In this document: in pieces, positions 56,102 through 64,000 of the stretch
How the letters are laid out: the number at the start of each line of letters is the position of its first letter
Position numbering within the stretch: position 1 is the first letter of the stretch
Source: Angomonas ambiguus
Taxonomy: Eukaryota > Euglenozoa > Kinetoplastea > Trypanosomatida > Trypanosomatidae
Reading direction: 5' to 3'
DNA length: 64,000 bases
NCBI GenBank assembly: GCA_019695575.1
Contig: JADNSB010000082.1
Coordinates: 1-64,000, forward strand
The notes under the pieces: model-generated
What the model was told of the DNA's origin: nothing
The model's input: the letters and a program-made list of their open reading frames with translations, nothing else
Database searches by the model: none
Position numbers and translations under genes: made by a program

Positions 56102-58345
56102 ATGAGTCGTAAAAGAGATCGAACGGAAGAAGGCTTGGTAGAGGAATCAAACTGTCAACTCGATTTGGACTTTGTAGAGACCGATCAAGAATGTTTTCTG
56201 TATACTAGTCGTGGAGAAGATCGCAGTCGGCACGTACTTGGCTCTCAAAAAGCAGCCACCATATCCGATGGTGCTGCTCTTGAATTCGTGGAGCAGTCTC
56301 CCCTTCCACGTGAAAGTACTTCCCTCTCCGATCACGAGGAGCCCTCTGATGATTCAGCCTTCTGGGAAGACTATGTGAAACGCTTTCCTCAGTCGGTCCC
56401 AATGGCTGGGGCGCTGCCTCGGTCCGGCACCCTTGTCGCCTTCCATACTAAACGGTACTGTCACTTTCTGCGGTCCTACTTGGGGTGTTCAGAGGAGGAG
56501 GCGTTTAGGTTCTACCGTTCCTCTCGTGCTAGCTCAATGATTGGAGTGGTCCGCGTAAAGCTGAAAGGCACCCCCTTCATAAAGGCCACTCGGACGTTTC
56601 TTCGTCACTCCGTGCTCTCCGTAGAAGGGGATGCGTTCTTTGTGAATTTGATGGAGCGGGCTGGGGTGTTGGAGGGAACACCGCTCCAGACTTCCAGAAC
56701 CCACCGTTATGAAAAAGAGGCAATGACCCCTAATGCGCGCTGTGTGGTGCTGCATTATGGACTAAAGTCACCCACTCCCACCTGTAATGAGGCGATCCCG
56801 TCCTTCCCGTATGCCTCTCTCATTGTTGTACTGGGCTCCACTCGAATAGAAAGCGAGGCAGAAATTGTGGTGTCTTTAGAGTCGTATTACCGCTGTCTCG
56901 ACGAGGCGCGGTGGTACCGTCAGTATTACGGCCGCTTAGTGGACACCGTAAAGGATGGGGATCAATCCGTCCAGGGAGACATTTATGATGGGTATCGACG
57001 GTTTGAGTGTTGGCCGAAGGATTTGCCTTACTTTCACGGTATTGGGGACCGGCACGTGTCCCCCACCGCCGAGGCATCCTTCCCCTTTACTCTGGTTCAT
57101 CTCGGCACTACCCCCGAGTTGGGGGCGACCGATCTCGGCGTGACCGCCCGGTACCCCATCCCCTATGCCACGTGCTTTATCTACGCAGGGCCATCCATCA
57201 CTACCAAAAGAGTACAACTACTCGCAAAAGCAGACAACGACCTTCAGCCCCTCGAGGAGTCGGAGGAGCACGCCTTGGTACGGGATGACACCTATGCACT
57301 GGGTCTGGGGAGTCAGGCGGTTTGTTTCGGCCAAGGACTATCGAGGTATATTAACCACCGGTACAATTTACGGCGATACGGCAATGTGGAGCTGTGCTCG
57401 GTCATGCTCACTGTGAAGGATGACTTGTTCAAAAACGACACCAACGAGTCCAATACACTGCACACTTCGACGACGACGCGTCGTTCAGCGAGGCGAAAGG
57501 TAACCAAAACATTGGAAGCACAGAGTCACAATGTTACTATTCCCTTTTTTATCACCACCTCTGATATTGAAGTTGGGGAACAACTCCTTGCGTGGAGTTA
57601 CGGGGAGGACTACGATGCTAAGCTGGAGAGGCAAGTGGTGACCAACGGGTTTATGGTCCCGTACCAGGACGCCGAGGTGCTGAACCAACGCTACTGGCAG
57701 TACTATGACAAGGAAGGCCGACTTCTTTCTCCGCAGCCGCACCCGCCTTTGTGGCAGCGGTACAATGGGGATTACCGGTTCGCGCTGAAACAGGGGGATA
57801 TAGTGTGGCGTCGTCGACCGGTCTACTCTCGCTCTCTACAGCGGTGGGAGTGTCCTCCGGCGGAGGAGGATCTGTTTGTGGTGGAGGCCATGATGAGGAA
57901 CAGTGTGGAGTACGCTTTACTGAGCCCTCTCCTCCGCTGTCACATGGAGGGGTCGACGATGAGGGCTCTGCTCAAAAAGCACAACCTGACGAGCTATCGC
58001 TCACCCCACACAAAGCGATCTCACAAAAAGAAAAAATTACCCCATGTCTCTGAAATTGACTCGTATGGTAAAAGAATGCTCAAAAAAACGTGGGGTATCT
58101 ATCAATATTGCCCACACGCGGAGGATAAAGAGTTATACGTGGCGACAGTCTCCTCTCTCTTTCCATTTCAAAATGAAATGGACTATGTGTCAGTAAACCA
58201 GAAAAAGCACACCAAACTGTTCATTTTTAATTTAGACGATGTCCGACATCTCTGCTCGCTTATTCTAGATAGCCATCGTGCCTGCGAAATGGAACCTTTA
58301 CTGAATGGGCTCGTATGGCCAATCCTTTATAAATTGCCAAAGTAA
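56102..58345 (+). CDS. SET-domain-like protein
   Basis: 747 residues from the first ATG of the frame. The recognisable SET features are in the middle: LSRYINHRYN near 418 (the RFxNHxCxPN pseudoknot motif) and FFITTSDIEVGEQLLAWSYGEDY near 483-503 (the 'i..GeEl...YG..Y' end of the fold). The canonical Cys after NH is replaced (NHRYN), and I see no flanking pre-/post-SET cysteines. N-terminal 90 residues are acidic and disordered. The rest is unusual sequence rich in Tyr, Arg and charged residues. SET enzymes methylate lysines of histones or other proteins; activity of this diverged copy is uncertain. Confidence 0.7.
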   Translation: MSRKRDRTEEGLVEESNCQLDLDFVETDQECFLYTSRGEDRSRHVLGSQKAATISDGAALEFVEQSPLPRESTSLSDHEEPSDDSAFWEDYVKRFPQSVPMAGALPRSGTLVAFHTKRYCHFLRSYLGCSEEEAFRFYRSSRASSMIGVVRVKLKGTPFIKATRTFLRHSVLSVEGDAFFVNLMERAGVLEGTPLQTSRTHRYEKEAMTPNARCVVLHYGLKSPTPTCNEAIPSFPYASLIVVLGSTRIESEAEIVVSLESYYRCLDEARWYRQYYGRLVDTVKDGDQSVQGDIYDGYRRFECWPKDLPYFHGIGDRHVSPTAEASFPFTLVHLGTTPELGATDLGVTARYPIPYATCFIYAGPSITTKRVQLLAKADNDLQPLEESEEHALVRDDTYALGLGSQAVCFGQGLSRYINHRYNLRRYGNVELCSVMLTVKDDLFKNDTNESNTLHTSTTTRRSARRKVTKTLEAQSHNVTIPFFITTSDIEVGEQLLAWSYGEDYDAKLERQVVTNGFMVPYQDAEVLNQRYWQYYDKEGRLLSPQPHPPLWQRYNGDYRFALKQGDIVWRRRPVYSRSLQRWECPPAEEDLFVVEAMMRNSVEYALLSPLLRCHMEGSTMRALLKKHNLTSYRSPHTKRSHKKKKLPHVSEIDSYGKRMLKKTWGIYQYCPHAEDKELYVATVSSLFPFQNEMDYVSVNQKKHTKLFIFNLDDVRHLCSLILDSHRACEMEPLLNGLVWPILYKLPK

Positions 58346-58521
58346 CGCATAGATTGAATTTCATATTCTAAACACCAAGTCAAGTCACTTTCCTATGGGA
58401 TCTATCCTATTGTTATGATTTCACTTGCCTAATTTCGGTACTCCGATACTCTTTTTCCTTTGTTTTATTCTTCAAAGAAAAAAAAAGGTAAAGAAAAAAA
58501 GAAGAGGGGGGACCAATCAGA

Positions 58522-59841
58522 ATGGAAAGGCCGTGGTTCTGCAAAAGAGCCGTCCATGGGGTAGTCGAGAAACACATAAACGTGGACGGCACGGCAGTGT
58601 ACGTTGGAAGAGAAACCCCTTGCGATTGTATGCCACCTCTCCCACACGTCAAAAAGATGAAACCAACCGCCGTGAAAGGTAGTCGGTCCCACTCCACGGC
58701 ACTACACAGGAAGAAAGAAAATGAGGCCGCCATTCGCTCCAATAGACGCCTCCAGGAACTCCGAGCACAGGACTTCAACCGGTCCCTCGGTGTGGAAAGG
58801 GGCGGGGGAGACGGAGGCCCTATTCATAAAGACAGTGGGGTGGAATTAACATCGGAGGACCAAATTATTCGTCCCACTGGGGTGACGCCGTTTACGCTGA
58901 TCCCGCCGTGTGAGCGGAGAATTAGTCCCTTGCAGTCCCCAGGGACCATTGGGCTGGTGTTTCCAGGGGAATGTGCCGCGCCAACCGCCGTCTCCACCCC
59001 TCTCCCTCCACCGCCCTTCACCCCGTATTCTCCCAGCTACGATCAACACAGTGCTGGTTATCCCACTACCATCCCAGCCGCTCCCCCCTATCATTGGAAT
59101 ACGACATGGACTCCTCCCGATAGTACCGCACCCCCCACATGGACGCCATCTCCCCACTCTCCACCTCCCACTCCCGAGGTGCCGTCCTACAGTCCACTGA
59201 ACACACCGAATAGAATCGATCACACCCCTCCACCGCCGCCGCCGCTGCCACTGCCAGGGGAAAGGGCCTCTCTCTTCTCCTCCACCCCCTTCCCCGCCAC
59301 GCCCCCTCCCTCTCTGGCCACTCCCTGTCCCTTGAATCACCAGCGCTGTCAAGGATTGGGCCTCTCGTTCTGCCCCTCCTGTGGGGTGAGGGTCACCTCC
59401 CTCCTTACCACCTCTTCTCTGACCTGTACCAGCGACCACGTCAAGCCCCCCAACGGAGAGTCCCTTCACTATTGTGGGTACTGTGGGGACACGTTGGTCG
59501 AACCACCCTCTCCTAGGCCCAGCGGCAGTCCACCCCAGTACCCGGGAGGTGTGGGCTCCTTTTCTCTTCCCTTCGACCCCCAGCCGCCACCCCCCACCAC
59601 CACACCCCCTCCCTCGTACGAGGAGATTGCCAGTGCGGACCGCAAGACGGTGGATGCAGTGCTAGACCGACTCCTTCACTCTTTTGTCAATGGGGAGGGA
59701 ACCTGTGGACTCCCCGGCTGCCTCTTGTGTAGCGGGAGTACCCCAATGGAGAAGATAGACACTACGGCCTTAAAGCATGGATGCGGTTCTCTACTCTGCG
59801 CCCCCGCCGTATCCATCTCACACTATCACTATTATAAATAA
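58522..59841 (+). CDS. Pro-rich protein with zinc-ribbon-like Cys pairs, unknown
   Basis: 439 residues. Basic N-terminus, then a long Pro/Ser/Thr-rich low-complexity region (about 130-270). A Cys-rich segment at about 275-330 contains CPLNHQRC, FCPSCGVRV and YCGYCGDTL, spaced like a zinc ribbon. A TPPPSYEEI motif (PPxY, WW-domain or ESCRT-type ligand) lies near 370. A second small Cys cluster (CGLPGCLLC) is near the C-terminus. No family recognised. Function might be protein-protein adaptor (inference from motifs only). Confidence 0.6.
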   Translation: MERPWFCKRAVHGVVEKHINVDGTAVYVGRETPCDCMPPLPHVKKMKPTAVKGSRSHSTALHRKKENEAAIRSNRRLQELRAQDFNRSLGVERGGGDGGPIHKDSGVELTSEDQIIRPTGVTPFTLIPPCERRISPLQSPGTIGLVFPGECAAPTAVSTPLPPPPFTPYSPSYDQHSAGYPTTIPAAPPYHWNTTWTPPDSTAPPTWTPSPHSPPPTPEVPSYSPLNTPNRIDHTPPPPPPLPLPGERASLFSSTPFPATPPPSLATPCPLNHQRCQGLGLSFCPSCGVRVTSLLTTSSLTCTSDHVKPPNGESLHYCGYCGDTLVEPPSPRPSGSPPQYPGGVGSFSLPFDPQPPPPTTTPPPSYEEIASADRKTVDAVLDRLLHSFVNGEGTCGLPGCLLCSGSTPMEKIDTTALKHGCGSLLCAPAVSISHYHYYK

Positions 59842-60198
59842 ACCCTACAAGCGGAAGGAAGAGAAGGGGGGCCAAGTTCTTGTGTGCAGTGACACATTAC
59901 TTTACCACTACGGAACTGTTATTGGTACTATTTTATTCACTAAAACCCACCCCCATTTCCTCGTGTACATTTTACTAGACCTTTAGATATATATGTTATT
60001 AGATTTTTTGATTAGATTTGTTTTCAATTATTAATTTTGAGTTCAAGACATGTTGGTCTTGAGCGAACAGGAGAAAACAAAATATTATGGAAACCAAATG
60101 CTGTTGTTGTTGTTTTTAACTGTATTTTCCCCTTTCTCACTCTCTTTTCTTCTCAGTTCTACGTCAGAATTAGCTGTATACGGAATTGAAAGTGCCAC
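59842..60198. other. Intergenic region
   Basis: 357 bases, AT-rich; a TTTTCCCCTTTCTCACTCTCTTTTCTTCTCAG acceptor-like site ends at 60155-60156, 43 bases before the next ATG. No other feature seen. Confidence 0.6.
60125..60156 (+). promoter_or_regulatory. Predicted trans-splice acceptor
   Basis: Pyrimidine tract ending CTTCTCAG, AG at 60155-60156, upstream of the ATG at 60199. Confidence 0.65.
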
Positions 60199-61581
60199 AT
60201 GTACCGCCGCTCTAGTGCCCCTCCTACGTGTTCCTGGGAGGAAAAGTACAACTTCACTCCCACGATACGACATTACCCTGGCGTCAAAGGGGTGGTTCGA
60301 AATACCTGGTGGAAGGCAGCCAAGAAAAAGAACACCGATCCCATTTCAGGTGCCGAGAAGAAGGAAAAGGGTCCAGAGAAGGACAATTCCGCCGTCGCAG
60401 AGTCGGTAAAGGAAGAAAAAAATCACGCCATTTTACGTCCCAGTGCACCGAGAAAACCGCGATCCTCGAAGCCCAGGCCCACTACCTCCTCCCTTCGCGG
60501 AAAGCCGTCCAACACCTCTTCTTCGGAAGCCGAGAAAACCACGACGGAAAAGAAAAAAGAAGAAGAGGCGGAGTCTAACAATGCTTCAACACTAAAGGTG
60601 TTCACCGAGGCTAGGGAAAAGTCGATTCAATCCCGTTATAAACGAAATTATAAGCCCCCACCGTCCCCCCAAAGAGTGGAGGCGTATGAAAAAATAGCAC
60701 AGGAAAGGGCCTCAAGGCTGGAACAGTACTCCCATCCAGCACAGGGGTTAGGATCGAATGGTACGATCAGTAAAGTCAAACCCACACGACCCAAGTGGTC
60801 CTACCAACCACGGGTCAAAGGGAACTACACACTTCCTTCGTCTTTTGCGAGGGAGGTGATGCAGGCGGAGCGGCACCGCCATCCTTGCATCCTACCCCAA
60901 GGACCGGCAGTGAGGCAGACCCAGCCTCCTCCTACGGGTAGTCTGTTCTACAATAGTCAGTATAGACAACACAGTCGAAGGCAGTTTCTCGAAGAATTAG
61001 CCCAAGGAAACCCCTCCGTGATGACACCTACTCTCGTTACCAAGTACTGTTCCACCCCCCAGGACGCGGGGTACGACTATAACTTTATCACAACCGACGC
61101 CATCGAAGAAGCCTGGGAGCGTCGCCTCCTCTCCCTCTATGAAACCCAAGACGCACTTTATAATCACTTCGTGGCGGGTGTGGAGCCCCTCGCTGACGCC
61201 CTCCGTACGACAAAGGAGGCCGTAAGTGGTACTGGCTCGCCTGTGTGGGTGGTTCGAGACGATGGTCACGTCAGCTCTCCTATTGAGTTGCAGCCCGCCG
61301 GACAGGGGGAGCTCGCTGGATACTACGACGACGTGTACGAGGATGAGGTTGCCCTTTTAGTTCACCCGTTTCCCGATGAAGTGTCCACCATCCCAGAGCG
61401 GGTCTTCAACGAGAGTGAACGAGTCGTCTCCAAGGGAAGGGAATGGGACCGTCAGTATGCTATTCGGGCGGCTGTAGGCACGACGGCGCAGGAGACACTG
61501 TTAGACCTAGAGGTGGATCCACGCTACCGTCTGCCGGGACAACTGTTGCTGAAACGTAATGGTAGAACATTTAGAGGGTAG
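60199..61581 (+). CDS. Unknown protein, basic and partly disordered
   Basis: 460 residues. N-terminal part contains YNFTPTIRHYPGVKGVVRNTWWK, then a Lys/Ser/Pro/Glu-rich disordered region (about 45-130). It continues with basic Pro/Tyr-rich stretches (YKRNYKPPPSP, RPKWSYQPRVKGNYTLPS), and a more ordered, acidic C-terminal half (about 290-460). No catalytic motif, signal peptide or membrane helix. Tyr/Pro/Lys-rich short motifs of this kind are seen in microtubule-binding or flagellar proteins, but I do not recognise it. Confidence 0.65.
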   Translation: MYRRSSAPPTCSWEEKYNFTPTIRHYPGVKGVVRNTWWKAAKKKNTDPISGAEKKEKGPEKDNSAVAESVKEEKNHAILRPSAPRKPRSSKPRPTTSSLRGKPSNTSSSEAEKTTTEKKKEEEAESNNASTLKVFTEAREKSIQSRYKRNYKPPPSPQRVEAYEKIAQERASRLEQYSHPAQGLGSNGTISKVKPTRPKWSYQPRVKGNYTLPSSFAREVMQAERHRHPCILPQGPAVRQTQPPPTGSLFYNSQYRQHSRRQFLEELAQGNPSVMTPTLVTKYCSTPQDAGYDYNFITTDAIEEAWERRLLSLYETQDALYNHFVAGVEPLADALRTTKEAVSGTGSPVWVVRDDGHVSSPIELQPAGQGELAGYYDDVYEDEVALLVHPFPDEVSTIPERVFNESERVVSKGREWDRQYAIRAAVGTTAQETLLDLEVDPRYRLPGQLLLKRNGRTFRG

Positions 61582-61961
61582 CCGAGAGAGGAGAAAGGCT
61601 CCCACTCACGTTAAACTTTTTGTAATATCTTCTGTATCCTTTATGTGGGAAACTTGTTATTTTATCATTACTACACCACATTAGATTTTTTTTTATTTTT
61701 CTCCCTCGACATTCCCGCTTTTTTTTTTTCCTTTTGTATCTTCCGTGTACTTTATGATTCGGTATTTTTGCTTGTCGAGTGATGAGGAGAGCGCTAAGGG
61801 AAAATACAAATGTTGGGACTTGACAAAGTACTTCGATCTCTTACCCTTCTTCTTTATCCTTTTTTCTTCTTCTTCTTCTTTTATACATACACATCTTTAT
61901 TACTTATTTATATTCCTCAACAGTGTAAGCCTATTTTTGTGGTAGAATCGGTTTCAAAGCA
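61582..61961. other. Intergenic region with T/CTT tracts
   Basis: 380 bases. T runs near 61688 and 61720; a CTTCTTCTTCTTC tract near 61865 and then CTCAACAG (AG 61922-61923) supply the acceptor for the kinase gene. Confidence 0.6.
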
Positions 61962-62561
61962 ATGTCAGACTCCATTAAAGTATTCTTTGTGTTGGGAGGA
62001 CCCGGCTCGGGGAAGGGGACCAACTGCGCCCGTTTAGTAGAGGACTTTGGCTACACGCACTTCAGCGCCGGGGATTTGCTCCGGGCGGCGGCAAAGGAGG
62101 GCAACAGTGAAGTGGCCAAAAAGATTGGAGAAATCATTAAAAGTGGTAATATTGTACCCAGTGAAATCACAGTGGCGCTTCTACGGCAAACCATCGAGGA
62201 ACACCCCAACCCTAAAGGATATGTGATCGACGGGTTTCCGAGAAAGTTTGACCAGGCCCGCATGTTTGAGGAAGGTATAGCGAAGGCGACTGGTATTATA
62301 TACTACCAATGCTCCGAGGAGACCATGGAGAAACGTTTGCTCGGCCGTGGGGAGAGCGGTGAGAAACGTGATGATGACAACGCTGAGATTATTCGTCGTC
62401 GTTTTCGTGTAAATGTCGAAGAATGTGAACCCGTTGTAGAAGCCTACAAGAAGGAAGGACGCTGCTTCGTGATTGATGCCAATCGCGATAAGGAGGCAGT
62501 GTATCAAGATACAAAGGCGATTTTCCTTAAAATGGGAGAATCTCCAAAAAGTTCTATTTAA
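61962..62561 (+). CDS. UMP-CMP kinase
   Basis: 199 residues. P-loop GGPGSGKGT (11-19), NMP-binding HFSAGDLLR and the IVPSEIT segment, GFPR (about 87-90), and the lid RGESGEKRDDDN, all in the form found in UMP/CMP kinases rather than adenylate kinases. It phosphorylates UMP and CMP (and dCMP) with ATP to the diphosphates, feeding RNA, UDP-sugar and CDP-lipid synthesis. It is a short-lid form, with normal length. The C-terminal SSI is not a convincing PTS1, so the enzyme is probably cytosolic. Confidence 0.92.
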   Translation: MSDSIKVFFVLGGPGSGKGTNCARLVEDFGYTHFSAGDLLRAAAKEGNSEVAKKIGEIIKSGNIVPSEITVALLRQTIEEHPNPKGYVIDGFPRKFDQARMFEEGIAKATGIIYYQCSEETMEKRLLGRGESGEKRDDDNAEIIRRRFRVNVEECEPVVEAYKKEGRCFVIDANRDKEAVYQDTKAIFLKMGESPKSSI

Positions 62562-62689
62562 ATTTCCCCTCAAAAGAAATCTCTATCGGTGTTTACTACA
62601 CTCTTTTTTTTTTTTTGTTTACCAAACTTTGAGAAATGTCCCATATGTTTAGAGGGTCCATTCTGTGCTATCCGTATTTCAATTACTTT

Positions 62690-62727
62690 TCTCTCTTTTC
62701 TTTTCGTTTTTACATTTACCTCTCCAG
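62690..62727 (+). promoter_or_regulatory. Predicted trans-splice acceptor of RPL10
   Basis: CTCTCTTTTCTTTTCGTTTTTACATTTACCTCTCCAG, AG at 62726-62727, 46 bases upstream of the ATG at 62773. Confidence 0.7.
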
Positions 62728-62772
62728 TTATTTGGAGTTTGTGAATTATTGTCGTTTATATAAACACGTAAA

Positions 62773-63414
62773 ATGGCCCGTCGTCCCTCCAAGTGCTACC
62801 GCTTCTGCAAGAACAAGCCTTACCCCAAGTCTCGTTTCTGCCGTGGTGTCCCCGACCCCAAGATTCGTAACTTCGATATTGGCCGTCGTCGCGCTGGCGT
62901 TGATGAATTCCCTCTGTGCCTCCACGTGGTCTCCAGAGAGCTCGAGCAGATCTGCTCCGAGGCGCTCGAGGCGGCTCGTATTCAGGCCAACAAGTACATG
63001 ACCAAGCGTGCCAACAAGGATGTGTTCCACATGCGTATCCGCGCTCACCCTTTCCACGTGCTCCGCATCAACAAGATGCTTTCCTGCGCTGGTGCCGATA
63101 GGCTCCAGACTGGTATGCGTGGTGCCTTCGGTAAGCCCATGGGCGTCGCCGCTCGTGTGCGCATTGGTCAGATCCTTCTGTCTCTCCGCACCAAGGACGC
63201 CTACATTGAACAGGCCCGCGAGGCCCTCCGCCGTGCCCGCATGAAGTTCCCCGGTCGCCAGATCGTCGTGACCTCCAAGTACTGGGGCTTCACCAACATC
63301 CTCCGCTCCGAGTACCCCACTCTGCGCGATGAGGGCAAGCTCGAGGACCGTGGTCTGCACGTCAAGGTCATCAAGGCCAAGGGTAAGATCACCCCCAAGA
63401 ACGCCTTTGCGTAA
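62773..63414 (+). CDS. RPL10: 60S ribosomal protein L10 (uL16)
   Basis: 213 residues. Highly conserved eukaryotic uL16: [20 protein letters not shown] start, [19 protein letters not shown], the [22 protein letters not shown] loop next to the peptidyl-transferase centre, and [14 protein letters not shown]. It joins 60S subunits late, in the cytoplasm, after Nmd3-dependent export. Full length for the family. Codon use is strongly biased to C/G-ending codons, unlike neighbouring genes, as expected of very high expression. Confidence 0.98.
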   Translation: MARRPSKCYRFCKNKPYPKSRFCRGVPDPKIRNFDIGRRRAGVDEFPLCLHVVSRELEQICSEALEAARIQANKYMTKRANKDVFHMRIRAHPFHVLRINKMLSCAGADRLQTGMRGAFGKPMGVAARVRIGQILLSLRTKDAYIEQAREALRRARMKFPGRQIVVTSKYWGFTNILRSEYPTLRDEGKLEDRGLHVKVIKAKGKITPKNAFA

Positions 63415-63653
63415 GGTTTGAAGTCATTTCAAATGAACATGATTTATTTATTTCATCCTTTCATATTTTAAACAAAAAACCAAATTAATGTGTCTGAGCT
63501 TCTTGGAAAGCATGCTTTTTGTTTTCTTTTTTTGAATGCTTCAACATTCTAATGAAGTTATATTGTATCACTTTTTCTCTTTCTCTCGTCGTTTTTGCAT
63601 GATGTTGTTGTTGTCATCTTCTTAGTTAGTTCCTTTATCACCTCCCTTTAGTC

Positions 63654-64000
63654 ATGCAGACGAGTAGTAGCTCGGCCCAACACGTCGCCGTCCCAGTGCC
63701 GTACACCAACGGCGGGATCAACGGGTTGGCCTCTGCCTTGTTAGCCCTGATGGAGCTACAACAAAAGACGGAGGTTATCTTCCGCCGTATCGAGAAAAAA
63801 TTAGAAGTAGAGGAACGAAGAGCGGACCGCGTTCTTTCCAAGATACTGCACTGTGCGGAGGAGGTGCGAAGGAGGACGGTGGACACCAATAATAGACCAG
63901 TGGTGTTAGTCAGTATGCGGCACTATCCAGAAGAGGCCGCGGCGGAACTCCTCTACGGTGGGGAGAAGGAGGCCCGCTCCACCCTTGTGTCGAGACTGTG
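63654..64000 (+). CDS. WASH1-like protein, N-terminal part (cut by window edge)
   Basis: Open from the ATG at 63654 through the window end (115 codons and 2 bases). It resembles the N-terminal WAHD1 domain of WASH complex subunit 1: AVPVPYTNGG (VPFIQPDL in animals), ALLALMELQQKTEVIFRRIEKKLEVEERR (L..L.KVS..IF.RI...V...R), an alternating helix, then a PVVLVSMRHYP segment matching 'KAIKVFSSAKYP'. WASH activates Arp2/3 on endosomes to drive retromer sorting. The C-terminal VCA region is outside the window, so this is assigned from the N-terminus only. Confidence 0.65.
   Translation, partial: MQTSSSSAQHVAVPVPYTNGGINGLASALLALMELQQKTEVIFRRIEKKLEVEERRADRVLSKILHCAEEVRRRTVDTNNRPVVLVSMRHYPEEAAAELLYGGEKEARSTLVSRL

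Noticed and set aside
61745-61945. 66-codon plus-strand ORF before the UMP-CMP kinase
   Set aside because: Covers the T/CTT acceptor tract, giving Phe/Ser/Tyr-rich peptide; typical tract artefact.
62550-62561. Possible PTS1 (Ser-Ser-Ile) on UMP-CMP kinase
   Set aside because: The tripeptide departs from the accepted consensus at the Lys/Arg and Leu positions; cytosolic location is simpler.

Overview
The window looks like nuclear DNA of a kinetoplastid protist (Euglenozoa, Kinetoplastea). Four things point that way. (1) The genes lie in two long one-way arrays: every gene from 2391 to 16742 is on the minus strand, and every gene from 17642 to the right edge is on the plus strand. (2) No gene needs an intron, and nearly every start codon follows a polypyrimidine tract and an AG, the layout of spliced-leader trans-splice acceptors. 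(3) Fructose-1,6-bisphosphatase ends in Ser-Lys-Leu, a peroxisomal/glycosomal targeting signal. (4) Many proteins are long coiled-coil or disordered proteins of cytoskeletal type. The sequence alone does not fix the genus.

Left arm (1-2390): no convincing gene. It has a GC-rich block at about 400-780, then AT-rich sequence, and lies where the leftward array ends. Leftward array (16742 to 2391, in order of transcription): a 1931-residue coiled-coil protein with a dynein-stalk-like head and six near-identical repeats; a delta-12-type fatty acid desaturase; a diacylglycerol kinase family enzyme; a LYR + UPF0301/AlgH fusion; and a Cys-rich, type I surface protein. The divergent strand-switch region (16743-17641), with a 35-nt A run, is the probable start region for both arrays.

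Rightward array (17642-64000), in order: a SCAPER homologue; a small membrane protein; an LRR protein; CCA-adding enzyme; a 2133-residue protein of unknown role; a PTB-like RRM protein; glycosomal FBPase; two small unknown proteins; SCO1; a coiled-coil protein with a C-terminal KEN motif; a degenerate P3A-type ATPase with a frame break; a small coiled-coil protein; a large coiled-coil protein; TCF25/Rqc1; two small unknown proteins; an acylglycerol-phosphate acyltransferase-like enzyme; a COPI-associated/TVP15-like membrane protein; RRP36; a CLC anion/proton exchanger; a HIRIP3-like acidic protein; a SET-like protein; two unknown proteins; UMP-CMP kinase; ribosomal protein uL16 (RPL10); and the start of a WASH1-like protein cut by the window edge.

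As is usual in this group, neighbours are not functionally grouped. Loose themes are translation and its quality control (SCAPER, TCF25/Rqc1, RRP36, RPL10, CCA enzyme), lipid metabolism (desaturase, DAG kinase, acyltransferase), mitochondrion (SCO1, LYR-AlgH) and cytoskeleton. The most interesting items are the dynein-stalk head on a repetitive coiled-coil protein, the LYR-AlgH fusion, the P-type ATPase that has lost several catalytic motifs, and the SCAPER homologue opening the rightward array.
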